In this document: positions 16,788-24,602 of the stretch, one piece after another
How positions within the stretch are numbered: position 1 is the stretch's first letter
Layout: every line of letters starts with the position of its first letter
NCBI GenBank assembly: GCA_045534445.1
Contig: JAZSJQ010000060.1
Coordinates: 84,821-148,820, forward strand
Reading direction: 5' to 3'
Length of the DNA stretch: 64,000 nt
Source: JAISGQ01 sp045534445
GTDB lineage: Bacteria; Bacillota; Clostridia; Oscillospirales; Acutalibacteraceae
The notes under the pieces: model-generated
Told to the model about the DNA's origin: nothing
Seen by the model: the letters and a program-made list of their open reading frames with translations, nothing else
The model's database searches: none
Made by a program: the position numbers and the translations under genes

Positions 16788-17645
16788 TTATTCAAAAATA
16801 TCAGTCTCAGTTACGCGCTCATCGGAATCAAAAATGTCGCTGTAGCTGACATCAAGGTCTTCGGACTGGTTTGCATAGAGCTCAAGAGCCTCGGGAGATG
16901 CACAGAAGCTGCAGGGCTTGCTGCGGTTTGCCTCAAATGCCTGATCGACACTGCCCTTGTAGAGCTTTGCGGAGTTATTGAGAGAACTGCAGTACTCATC
17001 AAGGTGATAGCACTTGCCGAACTGAGTCCAGTAAACATTGCCGTCGATGGAGTAAGCATCAGCATCAGACTGAGCCTGAGCGAGATCCTCAGCGGAAACA
17101 GGGCTCCAGTCGATAGAAGCTGCACCTGCGATAAGAGCAACGACGATAGCAACGATGGTAGCGATCTTCTTTACCTTGGGATCGAGATCCTTTTCCTTGA
17201 GGAGAAGGATAATAAGGGGAACAAAGCAGACGATTGCTGCAAAGAGACCCATGTTGTTCCAGAGAAAGAACTTCAGCTTGTTCTTTTCGGATGCAGGATC
17301 AAGACGGTTGGACTTCTTCCAGAGGATCGAACCGATCACTACGAATGCCAGGTCTACGCCGAGACCGATGAGTATGTAGGTGAGAAGGTTGCCGGGGAGA
17401 TAAATGGTGCGGTTGAAGATGAGGATAGTGAGAACCTCAGCGGCTACACCCAGAAGCCAGAGAACTACTGCACCGATTCTGTACTTAACAGCCTTTTTTC
17501 TGTTCTCAGGGGTGATGATGGCCTTCTTGGTTACCTTTGCTTCTGCAGAGGTCTTCTTATCGGTGGGGGACTTTCTGGTTTTCTTCTTAACGGTTGTTGT
17601 ACCGCTGTTTACGTCAATTACCTGACGCTCTCTTCTTTCAGCCAT
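16788..17645 (-). CDS. Polytopic membrane protein with C-terminal YH-x4-C...PCxxC motif
   Basis: A 285-residue protein with a Lys/Thr-rich cytoplasmic N-terminus. About four to five hydrophobic segments lie between residues 53 and 185. The C-terminal domain contains WTQFGKCYHLDEYC and SKPCSFC, the same His/Cys arrangement as in the protein at 2873-3418, so a small metal-binding domain is likely. The second ATG (17645) is preferred: AAAGGA is at proper distance from it but abuts the first ATG at 17654. It is the first gene of a two-gene unit behind a good promoter. Function is unknown. Confidence 0.75.
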   Translation of the reverse strand: MAERRERQVIDVNSGTTTVKKKTRKSPTDKKTSAEAKVTKKAIITPENRKKAVKYRIGAVVLWLLGVAAEVLTILIFNRTIYLPGNLLTYILIGLGVDLAFVVIGSILWKKSNRLDPASEKNKLKFFLWNNMGLFAAIVCFVPLIILLLKEKDLDPKVKKIATIVAIVVALIAGAASIDWSPVSAEDLAQAQSDADAYSIDGNVYWTQFGKCYHLDEYCSSLNNSAKLYKGSVDQAFEANRSKPCSFCASPEALELYANQSEDLDVSYSDIFDSDERVTETDIFE

Positions 17646-17687
17646 GTGATACATTCCTTTCTGATATTATGTATTTGTTGCCAGGTA

Positions 17688-17716
17688 AGTATACCATATC
17701 TTGTCGGAATATGCAA
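17688..17716 (-). promoter_or_regulatory. Promoter of the zinc-motif membrane protein pair
   Basis: TTGCAT (17711-17716), 17 bases, TATACT (17688-17693) on the minus strand. It is divergent from the threonine aldolase promoter. Confidence 0.7.
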
Positions 17717-17749
17717 TATGTGATGAGTTTTTGTATGCAAATTAATCCC

Positions 17750-17778
17750 TTGTAATTATATATACGGAAATATATAAT
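17750..17778 (+). promoter_or_regulatory. Promoter of the threonine aldolase operon
   Basis: TTGTAA (17750-17755), 17 bases, TATAAT (17773-17778), with CGGAGG before the ATG at 17816. Confidence 0.7.
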
Positions 17779-17815
17779 ATATTGGTATTGATATTTCTGT
17801 AATCGGAGGTAAAAA

Positions 17816-18841
17816 ATGTACAGATTCAACTGCGACTATCTCGAGGGTGCGCATCCCGAAATAATGAAAAGACTGCTCGAAACCAATCTTGAACAGACTG
17901 TCGGATACGGAATGGACGATTACTGCACATCCGCAAAGGAGAAAATAAAAAAAGCCTGCAAATGCGAAACCGCAAAGGTGTATTTCATGGTGGGAGGCAC
18001 ACAGACAAACTATACTGTTCTTGACTCCATTCTTAGAAACTACGAGGGAGTTCTTTCTGCCGATACAGGTCATATCAGCGTTCATGAGGCAGGAGCAATA
18101 GAGTATTCCGGACACAAGGTGCTGACCGTCCCTGCGACAGACGGAAAAATAAATGCTGACTCTGCAAGGGATTACATGAAAGCATTTTACGCAGACGCAA
18201 CATGGCAGCACATGGTAACTCCCGGTGCAATATATATTTCTCACCCCTCGGAGTACGGAACACTGTACAGCAAGGCTGAGCTGAAAGCACTGCGTGAGGT
18301 CTGCGACGAATACGGCATGAAGCTGTTTCTTGACGGCGCACGGCTTGGCTACGCCCTTGCCTCCTGCAATACAGATGTGACCCTTTCCGACATTGCAGAA
18401 TACTGCGATGTTTTCTATATCGGCGGTACAAAGGCAGGTGCGCTTTTCGGTGAGGCTGTGGTTTTTACCCGTGAAGGACTCGGCGACAGATTTTTCACCG
18501 AAACCAAACAGCACGGAGCAATGCTCGCCAAGGGAAGGCTTCTCGGAATACAGTTTGATACTCTTTTTACAGATGATCTTTATATAAAAATCGCTGACCA
18601 TGCAGACAGGCTTGCAATGAAGATAAAGAACGCACTGCTTGAAAAGAACTATAAGCTTTACCTTGATTCCTATACAAATCAGCAGTTCTTTATAATCCCA
18701 AACGAAAAGCTCTCGGAACTTGGCAGTGAAGCGGTGCTTGACAACTGGGGCGCATATGATGAGCACAGCAGCATAGTACGCATAACAACCTCATGGGCAA
18801 CCACGGAAGAAATGGCTGATTATCTGCTGGAGAGAATGTAA
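17816..18841 (+). CDS. ltaE: Low-specificity L-threonine aldolase (PLP enzyme)
   Basis: Cytosolic fold-type I PLP enzyme that cleaves L-threonine or L-allo-threonine to glycine and acetaldehyde. The 341 residues match the beta_elim_lyase family: early DYLEGAHPEIMKRLLETN, the cofactor region FMVGGTQTNYTVLD, DGARLGYAL with the PLP-ring Asp, and the Schiff-base lysine in IGGTKAGALFGEAVVF (Lys about 206). The start is supported by CGGAGG 5-6 bases upstream. The stop codon touches the ATG of the HAD gene that follows. Related beta-eliminating lyases cannot be fully excluded, but the length and motifs fit threonine aldolase best. Confidence 0.88.
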   Translation: MYRFNCDYLEGAHPEIMKRLLETNLEQTVGYGMDDYCTSAKEKIKKACKCETAKVYFMVGGTQTNYTVLDSILRNYEGVLSADTGHISVHEAGAIEYSGHKVLTVPATDGKINADSARDYMKAFYADATWQHMVTPGAIYISHPSEYGTLYSKAELKALREVCDEYGMKLFLDGARLGYALASCNTDVTLSDIAEYCDVFYIGGTKAGALFGEAVVFTREGLGDRFFTETKQHGAMLAKGRLLGIQFDTLFTDDLYIKIADHADRLAMKIKNALLEKNYKLYLDSYTNQQFFIIPNEKLSELGSEAVLDNWGAYDEHSSIVRITTSWATTEEMADYLLERM

Positions 18842-19669
18842 ATGAAGACACTCTATGTAACAGACCTTGACGGCACTCTGCTCAATTCCGAAAGCAGACT
18901 CAGCGAATACACCCTGAATACGGTCAATTCTCTGGTGGAGCATGGGGTGCTCTTTACCTATGCCACCGCACGTTCCCTTGTTTCCGCCTCGGTCGTCACA
19001 GAGGGACTTTCCGCAAAGGTGCCCGTGATCGCCTATAACGGTACCTTTATATTCGAACCCGAAAGCGGAGAGATAATCTCATCGGAATGGTTCACCAAAG
19101 AGCAAACGGAGCATATCAGCCGCCTTCTTTATGAGCACGGCATCAGCCCGCTCGTCTATTCTTTCGTGGACGGTATCGAAAAAGTTTCGTGGGTTCACGG
19201 TACGGAAACGGAAGGCACTCTGCACTATCTCGGTAAAAGGCAGGGCGACCGGCGGCTTCGTCCTCTCTCGGACGGCAGAAATCTTTTTGACGGTGATGTT
19301 TTCTACTTTACCTGTATAGGCGAAAGAGAACAGCTGCTCAGTGCATATGAGGCAATCAAAGGCAACGAAGAATATACCTGTACCTTTCAGCAGGAGCTTA
19401 ACCGCCCCGAATACTGGTTTGAGATAATGCCGAAAAGAGCAACAAAGGCAAACGCCATTGAAAAGCTAAAAAAGCTGTGGGACTGTGACAGGATAGTATC
19501 TTTCGGCGATGCGATAAATGATATTCCCATGTTCCGCATTTCCGATGAATGCTATGCGGTGGAAAATGCCGTCCGTGAGCTTAAAGCTATAGCGACGGGT
19601 GTAATTGAAAGCAACGACTCTGACGGTGTTGCAAAATGGCTTTGCAAAAATGTCGGTAAAACTTTATAA
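18842..19669 (+). CDS. HAD-superfamily Cof-type sugar/cofactor phosphatase
   Basis: The 275-residue protein has all HAD type IIB (Cof/YbiV) signatures: motif I DLDGTLLNSES at 8-18 with both catalytic Asp, motif II YATARS, the C2B cap in the middle, motif III Lys in RATKANAIEKLKK, and motif IV FGDAINDIPMF. Members hydrolyse phosphosugars, pyridoxal phosphate or flavin-type phosphates in the cytosol; the substrate is not predictable. Its ATG directly follows the stop of the threonine aldolase gene, so translation is coupled. A link to PLP homeostasis is possible but speculative. Confidence 0.88.
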   Translation: MKTLYVTDLDGTLLNSESRLSEYTLNTVNSLVEHGVLFTYATARSLVSASVVTEGLSAKVPVIAYNGTFIFEPESGEIISSEWFTKEQTEHISRLLYEHGISPLVYSFVDGIEKVSWVHGTETEGTLHYLGKRQGDRRLRPLSDGRNLFDGDVFYFTCIGEREQLLSAYEAIKGNEEYTCTFQQELNRPEYWFEIMPKRATKANAIEKLKKLWDCDRIVSFGDAINDIPMFRISDECYAVENAVRELKAIATGVIESNDSDGVAKWLCKNVGKTL

Positions 19670-19675
19670 AACGGA

Positions 19676-19703
19676 TTGAAAATTTTCAAATTCATGTTAC
19701 AAT
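19676..19703 (+). promoter_or_regulatory. Possible promoter of the GH43 gene
   Basis: TTGAAA (19676-19681), 16 bases, TACAAT (19698-19703). The boxes are near consensus and lie about 37 bases before the chosen ATG. Confidence 0.55.
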
Positions 19704-19739
19704 ACAAAGTAACAAAACTAATCCATGGAGAAATCAGTT

Positions 19740-21224
19740 ATGAATAAAAAACAGGTTTACAATCCTTATCTGCCTCTTTATGAGTGTATTCCCGACGGTG
19801 AGCCCCATGTTTTCGGCGACAGGGTGTATCTCTACGGTTCTCACGACAAGGAGGGCGGCGAGACCTTCTGTATGCTGGATTACACTGTATATTCAGCTCC
19901 CGTAAACGATCTGACCGACTGGAAGTGCGAGGGCGTTATCTACCGCGCCTCTCAGGACCCCGATTATGAAAACAGAAAGTATATGTATGCTCCCGACGTT
20001 GTAAGAGGCAACGACGGCAGATATTATCTTTATTACTGCATGTCGGGAGATTTCGGACACGGCGGCTACCACGGACCCATAAGTGTCGCGGTGTGTGATA
20101 CTCCCGCAGGCGAATATAAGTATCTCGGCTATGTTAAGAATCCCGACGGAACTCCCATGCTCGACTATGTCTGTTTTGACCCGGGCGTAATCAACGACAA
20201 TGGCACTATACGCATTTATTACGGCACTCAGTATCCCTTCGAGGAAGAAGAAGGCTTCTTTGAAAACGAGGAGCATATTCAGTCCGAAATGGGGATGTTC
20301 GGAAAGAGCAGAAACGAAATAATCGAAATGGCGAAAAAGGACAGCGTCATGGGTCCATGCATGGTAGTCGTTGAGGACGATATGCTGACGGTAAAGGAAA
20401 AAGCAAAGCATATAATCCCCTACAGAGTAAAGGGAACCACCTTCGATGAGCACCCATTCTTTGAGGCGGCGTCCATAAGAAAGATAGAGGATACATATTA
20501 TTTTATTTATTCCTCAATGCAGAACCACGAGCTTTGCTACGCCACCAGTAAATATCCCGACAAAGATTTTGTTTTCGGCGGCACTATCGTTTCAAACGGT
20601 GATGTTGGTTTCAACGGCAGAAGCAGCAAGGACAGACTCAATATGACAGGCACCACCCACGGCAGCATTGAATATATAAACGGTCAGTGGTATGTTTTCT
20701 ATCATAGACTTACCCATAAGTCCGACTACAGCCGACAGGCCTGCGCCGAGAGAATCGAAATAAAGCCCGACGGCTCAATAGATCAGGTTGAGATAACCTC
20801 CTGCGGTCTCAACGGCGGCGCTCTCATTGCTGAGGGTGTCTACCCTGCCCCTATCGCCTGCAACATAACAAACGGTCATATGCCTCACGGCTCAAACAGC
20901 ATATATACTATCAGTTTCCCCAATGTAAATCACGACGGTGAGGACAGATTCATTGCCGAGATCGCAGACGGAACACTGATAGGCTATAAGTATTTTGCTT
21001 TTGATAATAACAGCAGATTCAGCATAGTGTATCGCGGAAACGCAAAGGGAAAGCTTACTGTATCCCATTCCATAGACGGTGAAGTTATAGGTGAGTTTGA
21101 TATTGCACCTGCGGAAAAATGGACAAAGCTCACTGCAAAAGTGAGCTTTGAAAACGGTGACGGAGCTATATATCTTAAGTATTCGGGAGACGGTATGCTC
21201 GACCTTAAAGAAATAGAGTTCTGA
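19740..21224 (+). CDS. Glycoside hydrolase family 43 (arabinofuranosidase/beta-xylosidase type), cytoplasmic
   Basis: The 494-residue enzyme starts with the GH43 signature NPYLPLYECIPDGEPHVFGD, including the catalytic-base Asp. The pKa-modulating Asp is in KYMYAPDVV, and the general-acid Glu is in DEHPFFEAASIR. These positions define the five-bladed propeller. A beta-rich C-terminal region of about 130 residues follows, probably an accessory domain. No signal peptide is present, so it should act inside the cell on imported oligosaccharides, most likely arabino- or xylo-configured. The ATG at 19740 is chosen over one at 19725 because GGAGA lies 9 bases before it. A strong terminator follows. 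Confidence 0.88.
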   Translation: MNKKQVYNPYLPLYECIPDGEPHVFGDRVYLYGSHDKEGGETFCMLDYTVYSAPVNDLTDWKCEGVIYRASQDPDYENRKYMYAPDVVRGNDGRYYLYYCMSGDFGHGGYHGPISVAVCDTPAGEYKYLGYVKNPDGTPMLDYVCFDPGVINDNGTIRIYYGTQYPFEEEEGFFENEEHIQSEMGMFGKSRNEIIEMAKKDSVMGPCMVVVEDDMLTVKEKAKHIIPYRVKGTTFDEHPFFEAASIRKIEDTYYFIYSSMQNHELCYATSKYPDKDFVFGGTIVSNGDVGFNGRSSKDRLNMTGTTHGSIEYINGQWYVFYHRLTHKSDYSRQACAERIEIKPDGSIDQVEITSCGLNGGALIAEGVYPAPIACNITNGHMPHGSNSIYTISFPNVNHDGEDRFIAEIADGTLIGYKYFAFDNNSRFSIVYRGNAKGKLTVSHSIDGEVIGEFDIAPAEKWTKLTAKVSFENGDGAIYLKYSGDGMLDLKEIEF

Positions 21225-21240
21225 TAAGTCCTGATACAAT

Positions 21241-21279
21241 AAATCCCCTCTTTTGCCGCCCGGCAAAAGAGGGGATTTT
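21241..21279 (+). terminator. Terminator of the GH43 gene
   Basis: Long hairpin with arms 21241-21258 and 21261-21278 (AAATCCCCTCTTTTGCCG and complement). Confidence 0.88.
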
Positions 21280-21440
21280 ACATACCTATGAGCTATGTGG
21301 CAGTGCGTAAAGTGAGATGAGAAAAGCAAAAAGGTATCAGTCAGATTAATTGGGAGTTGTCTACTGACAGCGAAAAAACTCAAGCAGTCACTCTCATATT
21401 TTCAACAATAATTAATCTTCTGAATATACTTCTTGGTTTT

Positions 21441-21530
21441 TTACTGTTCTACCCAGATTCCATCCCGTAAAATTTTACGGACAGCAAATTCTTCTTCAGT
21501 GTCTTTATCCATCCTCTTTCCAAAACTCAT
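21441..21530 (-). CDS. Possible 29-residue mini-protein
   Basis: ATG at 21530 with GGGAG at good spacing, stop at 21441. The product is charged, with a basic/acidic first half and hydrophobic IWVEQ end. No family is recognised. It may be a fragment. Listed because the ribosome site is good and the neighbouring mini-ORF lies directly upstream on the same strand. Confidence 0.3.
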   Translation of the reverse strand: MSFGKRMDKDTEEEFAVRKILRDGIWVEQ

Positions 21531-21555
21531 AGACTTCTCCCGATGAGAGTTTGCA

Positions 21556-21654
21556 TTAACTTTCATCCGCATTGAACTTAACACCGATCTTTTCCAAAGC
21601 CTGAAAAAGGATCTCATTTTTCATACCGAAATCTACATAGCTGTTGATTGCCAT
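21556..21654 (-). CDS. Possible 32-residue mini-protein
   Basis: ATG at 21654, stop at 21556. The product MAINSYVDFGMKNEILFQAL continues EKIGVKFNADES, which looks like one amphipathic helix and a short acidic end. The ribosome site is weak. It could be an antitoxin-like or degraded helix-forming peptide, but nothing in the sequence settles this. Confidence 0.28.
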   Translation of the reverse strand: MAINSYVDFGMKNEILFQALEKIGVKFNADES

Positions 21655-21834
21655 AATTCATTCTACTGTCTGATTATTTATTGATAATATTAAAACGCAT
21701 AAATATTATTCTGCATATGCTGCGACTTGATGATTTGATAATTACTTCTCAAATTCAGGTTTATCGAACTGATTATATCAAGGTGATTTATGTGGTTTAA
21801 TTATCAACCATTCCGACGTGAACGGATATTATTG

Positions 21835-21875
21835 AAAAAAAGCTCCTTTTATCGGTAAATAAAAGGAGCTTTTTT
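21835..21875 (-). terminator. Terminator of tRNA-Val(CAC)
   Basis: Hairpin AAGCTCCTTTTAT/ATAAAAGGAGCTT with flanking A- and T-runs. It lies directly 3' of the tRNA on the minus strand. Confidence 0.85.
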
Positions 21876-21877
21876 CA

Positions 21878-21954
21878 TGGTGGACGCAGAGGAACTCGAA
21901 TCCCCGACCTCCTGCGTGTGAAGCAGGCGCTCTAACCAGCTGAGCTATGCGTCC
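21878..21954 (-). tRNA. tRNA-Val (anticodon CAC)
   Basis: Minus-strand cloverleaf. Acceptor GGACGCA pairs with TGCGTCC, the D-arm contains AGCTCAGCTGGTTAGAG, and stem CCTGC/GCAGG holds loop TTCACAC with anticodon CAC (21918-21920). T-arm GGATTCGAGTTCC and encoded CCA follow. It reads GTG codons and complements tRNA-Val(GAC) at 2397. Confidence 0.95.
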
Positions 21955-22050
21955 GTATTAAGTTAATTACCTGATAATTTTAGCATATCTATCGATTTTG
22001 TCAACTTAAAATTTAACATATATACTATATAAAGTTAATGGCACACAGCA

Positions 22051-22078
22051 AAAAACTCCGCTTTCAAGCGGAGTTTTA
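22051..22078 (-). terminator. Terminator of the amino-sugar operon
   Basis: AAAACTCCGCTT/AAGCGGAGTTTT hairpin with a T-run in the minus direction, about 100 bases beyond the nagA stop. Confidence 0.75.
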
Positions 22079-22092
22079 TATAAACAATTATG

Positions 22093-22168
22093 AGTTGGGG
22101 CATTCTGCCCCAAACCCCTGAAAAGGGCTCTGCCCTTTTAACCCGCCAAAGGGAGAATCCCTTTGGAA
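22093..22168. repeat. Composite three-hairpin intergenic element
   Basis: Three short palindromes follow each other with hardly a gap: TTGGGGC-ATTCT-GCCCCAA, AAAAGGGC-TCT-GCCCTTTT, and CCAAAGGGA-GAA-TCCCTTTGG. GC-rich strings of adjacent hairpins like this are dispersed between genes in Ruminococcaceae and Faecalibacterium relatives, from general knowledge. This copy lies between nagA and its terminator. Confidence 0.6.
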
Positions 22169-22176
22169 ACCGTTAT

Positions 22177-23235
22177 TTATGCGATTTTTTCGCCCTTTAC
22201 AAATACTGTGTCAATATCGAGATTTTCATCAAGAATGATGATGTCTGCATCATAGCCCACAGCAAGGACACCCTTATTGTTTACGCCGATGTGCTTTGCA
22301 GGGGTCTCGGTAGCCATCTTTACAGCGTCCTCAAAGGGAATGCCGAACTCGATTGCCTTCTTTACGCACATGAAGAGTGTGCTGGTGCTGCCTGCGATTG
22401 CACCGTCAAGGCATCTTGCCACGCTGTCCTTTACGATTATGGGCTGACCGCCGAACTCATACTCGCCATCGCAGAGACCTGTCGCTCTCATGGAGTCACT
22501 GATAAGAACCATCTTATCTGCGCCAAAAAGCTTATAGAGCATGAGAACGATGGACTTATGCAGATGGAGACCGTCAGAAATAACCTGAACATGGATCTGC
22601 TTCTCTGCTGCTGCAGGAATGGGGCCGGGATTTCTGTGGTGAATGGGAGGCATTGCGTTGAAGGTATGGGTCAGACAAGCTGCGCCGTTTTCAATAGCCT
22701 CGATAGCGGTGTCATAGTCGCAAGCGGTGTGGCCGATGGATACAACTGCATTGCACTTCTTGATAAAGTCCATGCTGCCCTCAAGCTCGGGAGCGATGGT
22801 GACCATCTTTATATTGGGAAGGGTATTGAACTCGTCAATATCGGGAGCCTTGATGAACTTCTCATTCTGAGCGCCCTTTGCCTTGGGTGAGATATAGGGT
22901 CCTTCCATGTGGAAGCCCAGAATCTCTGCGCCCTTGCAATCGGTATTGGCATTCATTGCCTTGGAAATGGACTCGTAATCCATGGTCATGGTTGTGGGAC
23001 ACCAGGAGGTTGTGCCGTTCTTTGCGAGGAATTCGCACATTTCCTCAAACTTTGCATCCATGGTGTCAAAGCCTGTGCAGCCGTGGGTGTGGATATCAAC
23101 AAGACCGGGAATTGCAGTCTTGCCGCCGAAGTCAATGCCTTCACCGCTATTCGGTGCAGCGATTTCGGTGATAACACCGTTTTCGACTACTACATCGCAC
23201 AACTTACCGTTGATTTTAATGTTATTAATACGCAT
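22177..23235 (-). CDS. nagA: N-acetylglucosamine-6-phosphate deacetylase
   Basis: Amidohydrolase that removes acetate from GlcNAc-6-phosphate in the cytosol, committing amino sugars to glycolysis or cell-wall synthesis. The 352 residues contain DIHTHG with the first metal site, GFHMEGPYISPKAKGAQN with the catalytic Glu, SIGHTACDYD, THTFNAMPPIHHRNPG, and the catalytic Asp in LISDSMRATG. AGSTSTLF and a short beta-domain tail close the protein. It is somewhat shorter than the E. coli enzyme but complete. AAGGAG precedes the ATG. It is the third gene of the operon, 23 bases after the ROK kinase gene. Confidence 0.93.
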   Translation of the reverse strand: MRINNIKINGKLCDVVVENGVITEIAAPNSGEGIDFGGKTAIPGLVDIHTHGCTGFDTMDAKFEEMCEFLAKNGTTSWCPTTMTMDYESISKAMNANTDCKGAEILGFHMEGPYISPKAKGAQNEKFIKAPDIDEFNTLPNIKMVTIAPELEGSMDFIKKCNAVVSIGHTACDYDTAIEAIENGAACLTHTFNAMPPIHHRNPGPIPAAAEKQIHVQVISDGLHLHKSIVLMLYKLFGADKMVLISDSMRATGLCDGEYEFGGQPIIVKDSVARCLDGAIAGSTSTLFMCVKKAIEFGIPFEDAVKMATETPAKHIGVNNKGVLAVGYDADIIILDENLDIDTVFVKGEKIA

Positions 23236-23258
23236 TGTATTGCTCCTTAGCTTTTAAA

Positions 23259-24602
23259 TTAAAGTTTTACAAGGCTTGCCGCAGCAACGGACTGACCGAT
23301 TCTGCGCTCGTACTCACCGGGAAGGAAGATTGTGACCTTCTCTGCGATCTCGGGATACTCGGAAGCGAGAAGCTCTTTTGCCTTCTCAAGGATAAGCTCG
23401 CCGCCTCTGCCGGAAGTAACTCGGCCTGAGATCTGGATATAGTCAACATCATAGAACTGGGTATAGTTTGCAACGCCGTAGCCGAAATATGTTCCGATGC
23501 TCTCGAAAATCTGCTCGGCTCTCTTGTCGCCCTCTTCGAGAAGCTTCTGAACATAGGAAAGCTTCTGTGCAGGGGTAAAGCTCTCGTCAAGCTCGATGCC
23601 TGCGTATCCTGCAAGGCGGATAACTGCATACTGAGAGAAATAGCTTGCGCCTACACCGAAGTCCTGAGACCAGTCATCACGCTCTGCGTTGGTGTTGTAA
23701 TCAACGGGAGCGAATGCAAGCTCATTCTGCCAGCCTGTTACGAAGCCGTTGCGGTCAACATAGCCGCCTGCTTCGCTGGTACCCATTGCGATGCCGAGGA
23801 TAGCATTCTTGTCAAGTGCCATGGACGCGGCAAGTGCAGCGATGTCGCCATCATTTGCAACTACCATGGGAACTCCCAGTCTCTTACCTGTTTCGATATA
23901 GAGATTGCGGCAGAGCTCCTTCTGCTCGTCGGTATCCTTGGGTACTTCCATGAAGAGAGAGCACTGCATGGGTCTGCTCTTTACGATAACGCCTGCAGAG
24001 GAAACGCCGACAGCGTCACATCTGGGCATCTTAGAAGCTGCAAGCTCGATTGCAGCCTTGACATTGTCGTAGTGGTAATTGATGTCGGAGGTTACCTTGG
24101 GATTCCATACGATCTCCTGAGAGAATACAACCTCGCCGTCAACAACGGAGGATACCTTTATATCGCTTCCGCCTGCATCAAAACCGACACGGCAACCGTC
24201 AAGGTGACGACCGAAGGGCAGGGGATTTATGGAGCTTTCGGGCATATCTTCAAAGGAACGCTCCTCAACTACGAACTCCTTCTGGTAGACAGTACCCCAG
24301 AAATCGACGTCAAAGGCACGGAGACCGTCCTTGGTATATGCGTCTGCAATAAACTCATAAACCTTATGGTCGCCTGCAAGCATGACTTTCCAGCCGCCTG
24401 CAGCCCAAAGGATATGCTTTACTTTTCTCTCAACATAAAAATTGTTCTTGTTTTCGTTGTCACCGAGGAAGGTGTCCACTCTGAATACCAGTCCGTCTTC
24501 ACGCTCTACAGCGATGGAAAAGGGACGGTCTGCGGTCTTTAAGAACTCATCGTTCCAGACTCTCGCAGGCATGAAATTCGGGTCAAGTACAGGCTTAATC
24601 AT
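23259..24602 (-). CDS. ROK-family sugar kinase-like protein
   Basis: A 447-residue protein. Residues from about 138 on form a ROK/hexokinase-type fold: DGCRVGFDAGGSDIKVSSVV (phosphate-1 loop), the catalytic-base Asp in VVANDGDIAALAAS, and GIAMGTSEAGGYVD. The first 135 residues are an extra domain not found in standard 300-residue ROK kinases. The usual zinc CxCGxxGC motif is not evident. The gene starts within the stop of the nahK-like gene (ATGA at 24602-24599) and precedes nagA, so it probably phosphorylates an N-acetylhexosamine at C6 to supply NagA. The exact substrate is inference. Confidence 0.78.
   Translation of the reverse strand: MIKPVLDPNFMPARVWNDEFLKTADRPFSIAVEREDGLVFRVDTFLGDNENKNNFYVERKVKHILWAAGGWKVMLAGDHKVYEFIADAYTKDGLRAFDVDFWGTVYQKEFVVEERSFEDMPESSINPLPFGRHLDGCRVGFDAGGSDIKVSSVVDGEVVFSQEIVWNPKVTSDINYHYDNVKAAIELAASKMPRCDAVGVSSAGVIVKSRPMQCSLFMEVPKDTDEQKELCRNLYIETGKRLGVPMVVANDGDIAALAASMALDKNAILGIAMGTSEAGGYVDRNGFVTGWQNELAFAPVDYNTNAERDDWSQDFGVGASYFSQYAVIRLAGYAGIELDESFTPAQKLSYVQKLLEEGDKRAEQIFESIGTYFGYGVANYTQFYDVDYIQISGRVTSGRGGELILEKAKELLASEYPEIAEKVTIFLPGEYERRIGQSVAAASLVKL

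Larger units (their letters stand above)
21280..21834. other. AT-rich gene-poor stretch with two mini-ORFs
   Basis: There is no normal gene here. On the minus strand two short frames sit in tandem. The first (21654-21556, 32 residues, MAINSYVDFGMKNEIL...) ends 25 bases before the second (21530-21441, 29 residues, MSFGKRMDKDTEEEFAVRK...). The second has GGGAG 6 bases before its ATG. Both have sensible amino-acid composition. They may be two very small genes or the remains of one decayed gene; I do not recognise either. The rest shows nothing I can name. Confidence 0.4.
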
